Assembly (NCBI RefSeq): GCF_004364345.1
Contig: NZ_SOCA01000001.1
Location: 620,001 to 684,000, forward strand
Origin: Prosthecobacter fusiformis
GTDB taxonomy: Bacteria; Verrucomicrobiota; Verrucomicrobiia; Verrucomicrobiales; Verrucomicrobiaceae
Length of the DNA: 64,000 nt
Reading direction: 5' to 3'
The position numbers and the translations under genes were made by a program. Below are positions 17,645-26,237 of the stretch, in pieces. The notes beneath the pieces are model-generated. The model was not told where the DNA came from, did not search any database, and saw only the letters and a list, made by a program, of their open reading frames with translations. Every line of letters begins with the position of its first letter. Position 1 is the stretch's first letter.

Positions 17645-18652
17645 ATGACCACCCCTCGCTCAGGCATCCTGGCCGCTGGCAACTTCATCGTGGACTACGT
17701 GAAGATTGTCGATCATTACCCCCAGCAGGACATGCTTGCCAGCATCCTGAGCGAGTCCCAGGCCAATGGTGGCGGCCCCTATAACGTCCTCAAAGACCTC
17801 GCCGCCATGCAGGCCGACTTCCCCCTCGCCGCTTGCGGCTTGGTCGGCGATGACGCCAATGGCCGCTGGATCCGCCGGGATTGCGAGGAGCACGGCATCG
17901 ATACCTCCCAACTTCACAGCACCGCACTAGGCTCCACCTCCTATACCGATGCCATGACCGTCAAGAGCACCGGCAGGCGCACCTTTTTCCATCAACGCGG
18001 AGCCAATGCGCTCTTCGATGTCGCCCATTGCGATTGCACACAGACTAACGCCAAGATCCTGCATCTCGGTTACCTTATGCTGCTGGATCACATGGATAGC
18101 TTCGCTTCCGATGGCCAGACCCACGCCTCCCGCCTCCTGGCCCTTGCCCAGCAGGCCGGCCTGGAAACCAGCGTGGACATGGTCAGCACAGAGAATCCCC
18201 AGTTCCGCGAGATCGCCCTCAGCGCCCTGCCCTTCACAGACCATCTCATCATCAATGAGATCGAAGCCTCCCGCGTCCTTTCACGCACCGTGAAAGCCGA
18301 TGACTTCGATGCCCTCCTTTCCGCCGCCCAAGAGATCCTTCACCTCGGCGTCACCCAGAGCGTCACCATTCATGTGGAGCACGGCGCCGCCGCCTGCACC
18401 CGCGCAGGCACCACCCACATCCAGCCCTCACTGGATCTCCCCCCAGGCTACAGCCAGGGCGCAACAGGTGCCGGAGATGCCTTCGCTGCCGGACTCCTCT
18501 ACGGCCTGCATGAGCACATGCCCCTCCCAGACCGACTCCGCCTCGCCGTCTGCACCGCCGCCGCCTCCCTCTCCCACCCCACCCCCTCCGGCGGCATGAA
18601 ACCCGTCGCCGATTGCCTCGCCCTCGCCGAGCAATTCCCGTTCCGTTTTTAA
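17645..18652 (+). CDS. PfkB-family carbohydrate kinase
   Basis: 335 residues. N-terminal GNFIVDYV and NGGGPYNVLKDLA form the sugar-binding start of the ribokinase fold; the ATP-site signature GATGAGDAFAAGLLYG near residue 275 contains the catalytic Asp. The family phosphorylates sugars (fructose, ribose, tagatose-6-phosphate and others) using ATP. Last gene in the operon. Together with the isomerase and aldolase it completes an isomerise-phosphorylate-cleave scheme. Which hydroxyl is phosphorylated cannot be decided. Confidence 0.9.
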   Translation: MTTPRSGILAAGNFIVDYVKIVDHYPQQDMLASILSESQANGGGPYNVLKDLAAMQADFPLAACGLVGDDANGRWIRRDCEEHGIDTSQLHSTALGSTSYTDAMTVKSTGRRTFFHQRGANALFDVAHCDCTQTNAKILHLGYLMLLDHMDSFASDGQTHASRLLALAQQAGLETSVDMVSTENPQFREIALSALPFTDHLIINEIEASRVLSRTVKADDFDALLSAAQEILHLGVTQSVTIHVEHGAAACTRAGTTHIQPSLDLPPGYSQGATGAGDAFAAGLLYGLHEHMPLPDRLRLAVCTAAASLSHPTPSGGMKPVADCLALAEQFPFRF

Positions 18653-18761
18653 AAAGCCTCCAAAGCTCCCCAAGATCACCCTGTGGAGCAAGGTTCGAGG
18701 CGGAGGAAATGCGATTGGAATCTTGTCAAACTGACGTATGTTCAAGCAGACAATTCCTGCC

Positions 18762-19013
18762 ATGACCATCACCAAAGAGATTCCATCTGAGCAGATGCGA
18801 AATCTTGATTTACATCAAGGGGACAGCCTCCGCGTCGTGGCTGAAACGGACTCCACCCTCTTGATTCAGATTGTGAAAGCTGCAATCCAACCCCCGAAAC
18901 CTACAAAGGGACGGGCAGGTGATTGGGCTCGCAAGTATGCAGGGGCGGCACAAGGCACCGAGACCACGGAGGATGTGCGCATGGCCCACTTCCAAGAGAA
19001 GTACGGCGTTTAA
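18762..19013 (+). CDS. VapB-like antitoxin
   Basis: 83 residues from ATG 18762 (MTITKEIPSEQMRNL); an in-frame ATG at 18738 is also possible and neither has a clear Shine-Dalgarno. The N-terminal half resembles an AbrB-type swapped-hairpin DNA-binding domain (LDLHQGDSLRVVAETDSTLLIQI, seen as two adjoining strands). The C-terminal half (DWARKYAGAAQG, VRMAHFQEKYGV) would wrap the toxin. It precedes a PIN-domain gene by 12 bp, the standard antitoxin-toxin order, and probably represses its own promoter. Confidence 0.75.
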   Translation: MTITKEIPSEQMRNLDLHQGDSLRVVAETDSTLLIQIVKAAIQPPKPTKGRAGDWARKYAGAAQGTETTEDVRMAHFQEKYGV

Positions 19014-19025
19014 ACCCAGGGCTGA

Positions 19026-19433
19026 ATGCGCATCTTTTTGGATACCAACATCCTGCTGGACATCATTGAGCAGCGGATGCCTCACTACACCGCGAGCCAG
19101 ACCGTGCTCGACGAATGCGACCAACGAGGCTTTGAAATTTTCGTGGCCTGGCATGGGCTGGCCACAGTCTTCTACATCACCGCAAAAAAGCGCGGTGAAC
19201 CTTATGCTTTGCAGATGATTCGCGATCTTCTCACCTGGGCCACCGTCGCCACCGTAGGCCAGGACGAAGCTCAAGAGGCCCTTGGTTATGGCATCCCAGA
19301 CTACGAAGATGCCTTGATCGCTGCCGCAGCATCCGCCGCCAATGCCGATTGGCTGATCACTCGTGACGAAGCCGGATTCTCCAAAGGCCCGATAGCTGCC
19401 ATCAATCCTACAGACTTCCTTCGCAAACTATAG
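19026..19433 (+). CDS. PIN-domain toxin, VapC-like
   Basis: 135 residues. The PIN fold is clear: MRIFLDTNILLD with Asp6 at the start, YGIPDYEDALIAAAA with acidic residues near 98-102, and ADWLITRDEAGF with Asp near 118. These acids would coordinate magnesium for RNA cleavage; VapC toxins cut tRNA or rRNA. The length is normal. It follows the AbrB-like gene by 12 bp. A tRNA-Arg gene lies 84 bp downstream on the other strand, but nothing shows it is the target. Confidence 0.85.
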   Translation: MRIFLDTNILLDIIEQRMPHYTASQTVLDECDQRGFEIFVAWHGLATVFYITAKKRGEPYALQMIRDLLTWATVATVGQDEAQEALGYGIPDYEDALIAAAASAANADWLITRDEAGFSKGPIAAINPTDFLRKL

Positions 19434-19517
19434 TGCCCCAAATCGGCAAAGCCAAAGGTGCTCAAACCCATGCGACATACCCGTGAGGAGAATTCATCCC
19501 GCCGCTGCAAGAAAGAG

Positions 19518-19589
19518 TGCGCTCGCCAGGAATCGAACCTGGATATGCGGCTTCGGAGACCACCATTCTATCCGTTGAACTACGAGCGC
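19518..19589 (-). tRNA. tRNA-Arg (anticodon CCG)
   Basis: Read on the minus strand, the acceptor arms GCGCTCG/CGAGCGC pair fully. The D arm is GTTC..GAAT, the anticodon stem GTGGT/GCCGC with loop CTCCGAA gives anticodon CCG, and the T arm is CCAGG-TTCGATT-CCTGG. The discriminator base is A and CCA is not encoded. The transcript reads CGG arginine codons. 72 nt without CCA. Confidence 0.95.
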
Positions 19590-19727
19590 GTTCAGGGTTG
19601 GACGGTATGTGTCGCATGGTCCTTGATGGGCAGCAAGTGAGTTTTCATTCGGCGATGGAGATGCTGGCAGTCCGGGCTTCCACTTTCGGCGGTGGCGGGG
19701 CAGGAAATGTGAGGGCATATTGGCCAC

Positions 19728-20810
19728 GTGCCCGTTTTTCTCCATGACCTGACCTTCGATGAACTCCGCGACCTCCTCGTGGCAGACGGGCTGCGGCCCG
19801 TGCATGTGAAGGCCGTATGGAATGCACTGCACTTCCGCGCAGAGACAGACCTCACAGCTCGCTTTGATTGGGTCCCCCCGCTCCGCCGTTGGGTGGCGGA
19901 AAAAGTGACCCCAGAAGGCGGATACAGGCTGGACCATCTGGCGGTGGCATCCCACATCCCCAGTGGCGACGGCTTGACCCAAAAATTTCTGCTCCGCCTC
20001 CAGGATGGCCAGGAGATCGAGACCGTGATCATGGGCTACACCGGCCGTCACACCGTCTGCGTCAGCACCCAGGCCGGCTGTGCCATGGGTTGCGTCTTTT
20101 GTGCCACCGGCCAGATGGGATTTGTGCGTCACCTGCGGCCAGGGGAAATCGTTGGCCAGGTCTTGCATGCACAGCGCATCCTCCGGGCACGCGGAGAGCG
20201 CCTCCGCAACATCGTCCTCATGGGCATGGGCGAGCCGCTTCACAACTATGCCCATGTCATGAAGGCGCTGGACCTCATCAGCGATACACGGGGCTGCAAC
20301 ATTGGCCCCAGCAAGATCAGCGTCAGCACCGTCGGCGTCGTTCCTGGCATCCTCAGGCTGGCAGAGGAAAACCGGCCCTACAATCTCGCCATCAGCCTCC
20401 ATGGCAGTACCGAAGAGGAACGCGCCGCACTCATCCCCGCCAACCAGCGCTGGCCTCTCAGCGAACTCATCGCCGCCTGCCGGACCTATGGCGAAAAGAC
20501 CGGCCGTCGCATCTTCTTTGCCTGGACGCTCATCGCCGGGGTCAATGACACCCCCGACCATGCCCAGCGCGTCGTCGCCCTTTTACAGGGCCTGGATGCC
20601 CACCTGAACCTCATCCCGCTCAATGAAACAGCCGGCTACAGCGGACGCGAGAGCGCAGAAAAAGCAGGCGATGTTTTCCAGCAAATCATCTTGGCCGCAG
20701 GAATCCCCTGCACCGTCAGGCAGCGGCGCGGCATCGATGTAGCCGCCGGCTGCGGCCAGCTCAAAGCAGAAAAAAACCGCCCGCGTCGCGAGCAGCCCGT
20801 CCTCACTTAA
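19728..20810 (+). CDS. rlmN: 23S rRNA (adenine2503-C2)-methyltransferase
   Basis: 360 residues from a GTG start at 19728. Radical-SAM cluster motif CAMGCVFC in the middle (three cysteines spaced CxxxCxxC), then GEIVGQVL, NIVLMGMGEPLHNY, SVSTVGVVPGI, NLAISLHG and a C-terminal RQRRGIDVAAGCGQL carrying the second catalytic cysteine that is methylated during the reaction. The enzyme methylates A2503 of 23S rRNA and A37 of some tRNAs. Length is typical. A tRNA gene lies just upstream on the opposite strand; the spacer downstream carries a dispersed repeat. Confidence 0.95.
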   Translation: MPVFLHDLTFDELRDLLVADGLRPVHVKAVWNALHFRAETDLTARFDWVPPLRRWVAEKVTPEGGYRLDHLAVASHIPSGDGLTQKFLLRLQDGQEIETVIMGYTGRHTVCVSTQAGCAMGCVFCATGQMGFVRHLRPGEIVGQVLHAQRILRARGERLRNIVLMGMGEPLHNYAHVMKALDLISDTRGCNIGPSKISVSTVGVVPGILRLAEENRPYNLAISLHGSTEEERAALIPANQRWPLSELIAACRTYGEKTGRRIFFAWTLIAGVNDTPDHAQRVVALLQGLDAHLNLIPLNETAGYSGRESAEKAGDVFQQIILAAGIPCTVRQRRGIDVAAGCGQLKAEKNRPRREQPVLT

Positions 20811-21145
20811 AAAGCCACGCCAAATCCCCACCCTCCCAAAGGCACACCGGAAGCCCCCCAAAGTCGCGCCTCAAACATCGCCCCCATCCCATCCCCCGCT
20901 CCCAGAGGGAGCACGGAAAATAGCCAGGGGTGAAAGAAGCGCAGCTACTGACAACCACCGGACACCCCAACCCCACCGATGCTCCGCATCGCGCCCCGGA
21001 GGGACGCCGGAAACACCCCCGCCCAACATCGCCTCCCCTTCTCTTCCGCACCGCTGCCCACCATCTCTCCTCCCTCCCCCCATTTGTTTCACAAACATAA
21101 CATTATCCATTTGCTGATTTTTCATCAGCTTTTATTATTTCTATA
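20811..21145. repeat. Spacer with dispersed repeat, copy A
   Basis: The 335-bp gap after rlmN holds no convincing gene. From about 20894 to 21016 there is a ~120-bp element with the palindrome GCTCCCAGAGGGAGC near its start and CCGGAGGGACGCCGG near its end. The same order of elements recurs at 23963-24088 (copy B) with substitutions, so this is a member of a dispersed family. Its function is unknown. Confidence 0.65.
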
Positions 21146-21577
21146 ATGAAAGCCACTTTTCAGGCAGCCGAGCCTCAGCCTTTGATCAGCCCCCGCGTCA
21201 GAAAAGCACGCCATCACCCGCGTGCAGGCCGGATCCTCTCCGTAGCTTTGCTATTAGGCCTGTCTTGGGTCGGCCTCATGCTTTTCCTGGGCGGTGCCAT
21301 GGCCCTCTGGCAGGCAGGCGGTAGCCTCCCAGGCTGGATTGCATTGGCCGGTTTGCTCTTTTTCACACTCGGGCGCGCAGCCGCCTTTGTCCTCAGTCGG
21401 CACCTGAACTGCACCCTCTGCCACGGCCCGGTGCTCCAGGAAAAAAGCTGTCACAAGCATTCTGAGGCCGTCCGCATCCCTCCTCTTTCATACCGCAGTT
21501 CCACGGTGCTTAGCCTGCTCACCAGCGCCGCATTCCGCTGCATGTACTGCGGCACACCTTACAGGTTAAAGAAATAG
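21146..21577 (+). CDS. Small membrane protein with cysteine pairs
   Basis: 143 residues, no recognised family. The N-terminal ~30 residues are basic (RVRKARHHPRAGR). Two hydrophobic segments follow, about 31-52 and 62-82, predicted as transmembrane helices. The C-terminal part has CTLC near residue 92 and CMYC near 133, four cysteines that could bind one zinc. It sits 104 bp upstream of ftsH on the same strand, but a promoter-like sequence between them suggests separate transcription. Function unknown. Confidence 0.7.
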   Translation: MKATFQAAEPQPLISPRVRKARHHPRAGRILSVALLLGLSWVGLMLFLGGAMALWQAGGSLPGWIALAGLLFFTLGRAAAFVLSRHLNCTLCHGPVLQEKSCHKHSEAVRIPPLSYRSSTVLSLLTSAAFRCMYCGTPYRLKK

Positions 21578-21617
21578 TGGCTCGACAGATGGCAAAAAAC
21601 GCCTGAGGAATCGGTTT

Positions 21618-21645
21618 TTGCAAAAGATGGCGTGGCGTGTATGCT
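21618..21645 (+). promoter_or_regulatory. Sigma-70-like promoter for ftsH
   Basis: TTGCAA (21618-21623), 16-bp spacer, TATGCT (21640-21645). Transcription would start near 21652, about 30 nt before the ftsH ATG at 21682. The match is by eye only. Confidence 0.4.
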
Positions 21646-21681
21646 CGACATTCGTAATTAGTTCCGTCCCCAATTTTAAAC

Positions 21682-23769
21682 ATGTCAGACGACTCCACCC
21701 CCAAACCCGAAGGCCCGAACCGCCGCAATCAAGAGCCGCAGTTCAATTGGAGAGGCTTTCTATTGCTCGCCATGGCCATCCTGCTCATGGGTTCGGCCTA
21801 TCTGGCCAGCAGCCAGGCCACCCGGTCCCAGGACATCTCGTACAAAGAGTTCAAGGAACTGGTGGAAAAAGACCAGATCGACAAGACCAAGAATCTGGAA
21901 CTTATCCAACAGGATACCACCACCGCAGAATACATCGAAGGTTATGCAGTGAGTTCCGCAGTGACCACTGAGACCGCTCCAAAACCTGTCCTGGCTCCAC
22001 CATCCGGCACGGATGAAAAGACCACCCCAGGCTCGGTGAAGTTCCGCGTCCCCGTCAGCATCCAGTATCAAAAGGAAGAGCTTCAGGCACTCATGACCGC
22101 CAAAGGTCTGACGCTGATCCCCAAGTATGAGAACAACCAGTGGGGCACCCTGCTAGTCTCCATGCTGCCCATTTTGCTGCTTCTGTTCCTCCTCTATTTC
22201 CTCGTGCGCCAGCAGATCAAAAGCGCCGGTCGCGGTGCCTTGAGCTTTGGCAAAAGCAAGGCCAAGATGCTGTCCCAGGACCGCAACAAGGTCACCTTCA
22301 AAGACGTCGCCGGCGTCGAGGAAGCCAAGGAAGAAGTGCAGGAGCTCGTGGAGTTCCTCAAAGATCCGAAGCGCTTCCAGCGCCTGGGTGGTAAGATCCC
22401 CAAAGGCGTCCTCATGGTCGGCTCCCCTGGTACGGGCAAGACCCTCCTGGCCAAGGCCATCGCGGGTGAGGCTGATGTTCCTTTCTTCAGCATCAGCGGT
22501 TCTGACTTCGTCGAAATGTTCGTCGGCGTCGGGGCCAGCCGTGTGCGCGACATGTTTGAGCAGGGTAAAAAGAATGCCCCTTGCCTCATCTTCATTGATG
22601 AAATCGACGCCGTTGGCCGTCATCGTGGCCACGGCATGGGCGGTGGTCATGACGAGCGCGAGCAGACCCTGAACGCCCTCCTTGTGGAGATGGACGGCTT
22701 CGACACCCAGGAAGGCATCATCATCATCGCCGCCACTAACCGTCCGGACGTGCTGGACCCTGCACTCCTTCGTCCAGGCCGCTTTGACCGCCAGGTCACC
22801 GTCAGCCTGCCCGATGTGAAAGGCCGCGAGGAAATCCTCAACGTCCACGCCAAGAAAGTGAAGCTCAGCGAAAACGCCGACCTCACCAAAGTGGCCCGTG
22901 GCACCCCCGGATTCTCCGGTGCTGAGCTGGCCAACGTCATCAACGAAGCCGCTCTCCTCGCTGCACGTAAGAACCTTAAATCCATCGGCACCCCCGAGCT
23001 GGAAGAAGCCCGCGATAAAGTCCGCTGGGGCCGTGAACGCCGCAGCCTGGCCCTGAGCGAGAAGGAAAAAGAAAACACCGCCTACCATGAGGCCGGCCAC
23101 GCCATTCTTATCGAGGTTCTGGAGCATACCGATCCCCTTCATAAGGTGACCATCATCCCCCGTGGCCCTTCCCTCGGCTCCACCATGTGGCTGCCGGAAG
23201 AAGATAAATTCACACACCGCAAGAGTGAGCTCCTGGATGACCTCGTCGTCGCCATGGGCGGCCGTGTGGCTGAAGAAATCCAATTTGGTGACGTCACCAA
23301 CGGAGCCATGGGCGACATCCGTCAGGCGACTGCCATCGCTCGCAACATGGTTTGCGCCTGGGGCATGAGCGACAAAATGGGCATGGTAGAATACGGTGAA
23401 GGTGAGCAGGCCATCTTCCTGGCCCGCGACCTCGCTCGCAACCGCAACTACAGCGGCGCGACAGCCCAGAAGATCGACGAAGAAGTGAAAAACTTCATTG
23501 ATCAGGCATACGCCAAGGCCAAAGAAATCCTCATCCATCACAAAGACAAGCTGGATGCCATCTCCGCCGCCCTGCTTGAATACGAAACCCTCGACGGTTC
23601 CCAGATCAAAGAGATCATGCAGCATGGCTACATGATCAATCCGCCGAAGGATAAGCCCAAGCCACCCGCACCCCCGCCGATCCCAAAGGCCGTTGAAACC
23701 CGTCCTGTAGCCCAGGATGAGGAAGACCTCGGTGGCCTCCCCGGCGGCCTTGCAGGAGTGCCAGCCTGA
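21682..23769 (+). CDS. ftsH: ATP-dependent zinc metalloprotease FtsH
   Basis: 695 residues. Two transmembrane helices (about 24-43 and 156-175) flank a periplasmic loop. The AAA+ domain has Walker A GSPGTGKT at 247-254, Walker B IFIDE around 303-307 and [17 protein letters not shown]. The protease zinc site is HEAGH at 469-473. The C-terminus after the protease is Pro-rich. FtsH forms hexamers in the inner membrane and degrades membrane and regulatory proteins. The periplasmic loop carries an extra segment around 80-120. It has its own promoter-like sequence and a strong terminator. Confidence 0.97.
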   Translation: MSDDSTPKPEGPNRRNQEPQFNWRGFLLLAMAILLMGSAYLASSQATRSQDISYKEFKELVEKDQIDKTKNLELIQQDTTTAEYIEGYAVSSAVTTETAPKPVLAPPSGTDEKTTPGSVKFRVPVSIQYQKEELQALMTAKGLTLIPKYENNQWGTLLVSMLPILLLLFLLYFLVRQQIKSAGRGALSFGKSKAKMLSQDRNKVTFKDVAGVEEAKEEVQELVEFLKDPKRFQRLGGKIPKGVLMVGSPGTGKTLLAKAIAGEADVPFFSISGSDFVEMFVGVGASRVRDMFEQGKKNAPCLIFIDEIDAVGRHRGHGMGGGHDEREQTLNALLVEMDGFDTQEGIIIIAATNRPDVLDPALLRPGRFDRQVTVSLPDVKGREEILNVHAKKVKLSENADLTKVARGTPGFSGAELANVINEAALLAARKNLKSIGTPELEEARDKVRWGRERRSLALSEKEKENTAYHEAGHAILIEVLEHTDPLHKVTIIPRGPSLGSTMWLPEEDKFTHRKSELLDDLVVAMGGRVAEEIQFGDVTNGAMGDIRQATAIARNMVCAWGMSDKMGMVEYGEGEQAIFLARDLARNRNYSGATAQKIDEEVKNFIDQAYAKAKEILIHHKDKLDAISAALLEYETLDGSQIKEIMQHGYMINPPKDKPKPPAPPPIPKAVETRPVAQDEEDLGGLPGGLAGVPA

Positions 23770-23785
23770 TCTTAATCATTCCAAA

Positions 23786-23820
23786 GCGGTGTCTGGCGCA
23801 AGCCGGGCACCGCTTTTTTT
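23786..23820 (+). terminator. Rho-independent terminator of ftsH
   Basis: GCGGTGTCTGGC and GCCGGGCACCGC pair (two G-U) around a GCAA loop, followed by seven T. It lies 16 bp after the ftsH stop. Confidence 0.9.
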
Positions 23821-24466
23821 GGCTTCAGCCTAGCTGATCACTGCCTCCAGATGGCACCACGGTATCATCCAACCTAAAACGGGAATTGAAAAGTTGTCGG
23901 AGCACACGAGATCGGTTGGATGCGCAGAGGGTGGCCAAAACGCTGCTTTAACAAGATCGTTTCCCCCGCTCCCGGAGGGAGCATGGAACATAGCCGGTGG
24001 TGGAGGTCGCGCAGCGGCTGGGAACCGCCGGAGAGACGACCCCCGATGTGCAAATCCGCAGGGCGTCCCGGAGGGACGCTGGAGCTATGCCCTGACCCCA
24101 GATGTGCCTCCTTCACACCACCCTTCCGGCGGCCCTCCGGAACGCGATGCCCCGTGGGGGCGACGTTTCCCGCATTCGGTGGTTCTCAACGGCTTCGCCG
24201 TTTCCACCTTGCGCATAGGGGAAGGTTCCTTCTCATTCCTGTTTTTAGGTCCAATCTTTTCGAACGAATGATCCCCCATGCCAGCTTCCCAGCCGCAGAG
24301 CGGAGTCCATATTTTAGCAGCGCCTTTCAAGGCGCGGTTCTCCCCCCAGTGCCGCATTCTCTCATTGCGTCGCAGCGCGACGCCCGAACTGCCGACCATC
24401 CTCCAGTCCATAACCCAAACGTATATCGGTGAATGCGCCCGATCATCCCCCAGAGCCAAAAGCCAT
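23821..24466. repeat. Gene-poor spacer with dispersed repeat, copy B
   Basis: About 650 bp with no convincing gene; open frames here lack domain-like sequence. 23963-24088 holds copy B of the repeat seen after rlmN: GCTCCCGGAGGGAGC, then CCGCCGGAGAGACG, then GCGTCCCGGAGGGACGC, a near-perfect palindrome. Further GC-rich palindromic bits follow to ~24400 (for example GCGTCGCAGCGCGACGC). It looks like a sink for repeat insertions. Confidence 0.6.
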
Positions 24467-24781
24467 CTACTTCTTACCAACCAGACCAAAAAGCCGCTTC
24501 AGGAAACCACCCCCAGGCCCAGATTTGTCACCTCCGCCCGGCGCTAGCGGGGTGAGACCCCTTGGCCCCCCTTCGCTTTTGGCTGGCTTCGCTTTTGCGG
24601 GCACGGCAACCGCAGGTTTCCACCAGGCAGGGGAAACCACCTCCACTTCATCCCAAGTAGCCGCTCCAGGATGCCACACAAGCGTCCGCGCATGAATGCG
24701 CTTCTGGGCCAGAAGCGCTCTCATGGCATCATCCTCGTGTGGGCCATCGGCAGTCCCCTCGTTATTGAAGTACCAGGTCAT
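24467..24781 (-). CDS. GYF-domain (DUF4339-type) small protein
   Basis: 104 residues from ATG 24781 (MTWYFNNEG), chosen because GYF_2 domains begin with W-Y near the N-terminus; the frame runs to 24811. Residues 1-50 form the GYF_2 domain (WYFNNEGTADGPHED, RTLVWHPGAATWDEV). The rest is Ala/Pro/Lys- and Gly-rich and ends in a basic amphipathic tail (FLKRLFGLVGKK) that could touch membrane. GYF domains bind proline-rich peptides. Downstream of and on the same strand as the SbcD-like gene (29-60 bp gap). Function unknown. Confidence 0.7.
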   Translation of the reverse strand: MTWYFNNEGTADGPHEDDAMRALLAQKRIHARTLVWHPGAATWDEVEVVSPAWWKPAVAVPAKAKPAKSEGGPRGLTPLAPGGGDKSGPGGGFLKRLFGLVGKK

Positions 24782-24840
24782 GTTTCGTTTAGACGCGGAA
24801 GCGTGGCTCAAGGTTAAGCAGAAGCCAGGGTTTGCAAAGG

Positions 24841-26028
24841 TTATGCAGTCCCATTCAACGCTCCAAACAGCACACGCAGCCCCTGGCGGGCGGTTTCGGA
24901 TACTTCAGCATCTGGAGACAGCGTTTCCTGCAATAACCGCTCCGCCACCCGCGCCGTGAGAGGTGCATCCGTGCGACTGACCAGCGCGCTCATTTCGGCC
25001 TCCGTCGGTGCCGTCGTCACGCTCGAATGCAAGCGCAGCCGCAACAGGCGGGAGCGCCAGGTCTCCAGGCACAAATCCAGGCGAGCCCACGCGGCGATGC
25101 CCAAACTGCCGCTCAATGTCAGACGCAGCAGGTCTTGCCCTGTGCGCCCCTGAAACATCCCGTTTAGAGCCTCATCCAGTCGGCTGACAGCCTCATCTTC
25201 AGTGAAGTGAAATTCCAGTTCATGCCAGCCCAGCCGCGCAGTCTTCACAGGCTCGATCAATGCAGGCTGATTACGGCCCAGCGAAACAACCAGCACATGG
25301 CCAGGCGTATTCCCCACCCCGCGCGGGAAACGGTCTGGCTCAGGTGTACCGGAATACCAAGCAGGCAATTTTCCCCCGGTCGTCACAGAAACATCCTTCA
25401 TCCCGTGCCAGTCACCCAGCGCGATGTAGTCAAACTCGCCCCCAGGCAAACGCGATAGATCAAGGTGATTGCTTGAGGCAAAGTCCTCCTCATCATCAGC
25501 CACAGGGCCAAAATCCTGGACACTGCCATGGGCAATGACAATGCGTGGTTTATCCCCGAAACCATGGGTATCCACACTCCTCAGCCACGCTGTCGTGTCA
25601 CTGGAATCATGGCGGCGTAAAAGGGGACAGGGCAGCAAAACCGCATGTTCCAGTTCCACCGGCTCCGGTTTTAATAGGACCCGCAGATTCGGCGCTAGAG
25701 CCGCGCATTCTTGCAGGAAAAAAGTCTGCTCCCAAAGACTGCCTGGCCCCCCATGATCATGATTCCCAGGAATGACAAAGACAGGCACTTTCAACGCCCC
25801 CATCGCCGCACAGGCGGCTGAAACCGTGGCCTTGTCCGGCGTGGTGGAATCAAAGAGATCCCCGGCCACAATGATGAACTGCGCATGCCTCTCATGCGCC
25901 ACAGCACCCAGCCGCTGAATCGCCTGCAGCCGCTCCTGACGGGCCAGCACACGCTTCTGCTCATCCAGGATCCGTGCATACGGCTTGCCTATCTGCCAGT
26001 CAGCAGTGTGGAGAAAAGTTAGAGACAT
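24841..26028 (-). CDS. SbcD-like DNA repair exonuclease
   Basis: 395 residues from ATG 26028 (MSLTFLHTADWQIG); the frame runs 10 codons further. Calcineurin-like phosphoesterase motifs: HTADWQIG near residue 7, AGDLFDS, IPGNHDHGG, and later IVIAHGSV and DYIALGDWHG. These bind two metals. The C-terminal third resembles the capping domain of SbcD/Mre11-type nucleases. Such enzymes normally pair with an SbcC/Rad50 ATPase encoded next door; none is adjacent in this window. It could be a stand-alone nuclease or have a distant partner. Confidence 0.88.
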   Translation of the reverse strand: MSLTFLHTADWQIGKPYARILDEQKRVLARQERLQAIQRLGAVAHERHAQFIIVAGDLFDSTTPDKATVSAACAAMGALKVPVFVIPGNHDHGGPGSLWEQTFFLQECAALAPNLRVLLKPEPVELEHAVLLPCPLLRRHDSSDTTAWLRSVDTHGFGDKPRIVIAHGSVQDFGPVADDEEDFASSNHLDLSRLPGGEFDYIALGDWHGMKDVSVTTGGKLPAWYSGTPEPDRFPRGVGNTPGHVLVVSLGRNQPALIEPVKTARLGWHELEFHFTEDEAVSRLDEALNGMFQGRTGQDLLRLTLSGSLGIAAWARLDLCLETWRSRLLRLRLHSSVTTAPTEAEMSALVSRTDAPLTARVAERLLQETLSPDAEVSETARQGLRVLFGALNGTA

Positions 26029-26131
26029 GGAGACAGCGGACAGGATTGATTTCGGCACTTTGCGGCGGGCAAAACTCCCCGCTGGCTCAGCCCGGATGGC
26101 ATCATCACCCTTTCCATTCTCTATTCAACCG

Positions 26132-26221
26132 TCAGCCCTCCAATTTCCTTTTGGAAAGCAAAGCCTCCTTCATCCATTTCCTCCGCAGCCACGCCAGCAG
26201 TGCGATGGCCAGGATGCACAC
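26132..26221 (-). CDS. Possible 29-residue membrane peptide
   Basis: A GTG-started frame 17 nt after the AraC stop, with GAGGGAG about 8 nt upstream and an in-frame TAG just before it. The product would be a single hydrophobic helix (ILAIALLAWL) followed by a strongly basic tail (RRKWMKEALLSKRK). This shape is common among real small membrane proteins, but composition alone could produce it. Unsupported by any homologue I recognise. Confidence 0.3.
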   Translation of the reverse strand: MCILAIALLAWLRRKWMKEALLSKRKLEG

Positions 26222-26237
26222 ATCCAGCTATCTCCCT

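Noticed and set aside
19494-20561. 355-residue open frame opposite rlmN, covering the tRNA gene
   Set aside because: Shadow of rlmN; running across a tRNA gene makes it less likely still.
22153-23625. 490-residue open frame opposite ftsH
   Set aside because: A shadow of ftsH codon structure; no domain-like sequence, and the plus-strand gene is certain.
23894-24432. Open frames of 125-170 residues after ftsH
   Set aside because: Low-complexity, overlapping each other and repeat copy B; no RBS or recognisable domain.
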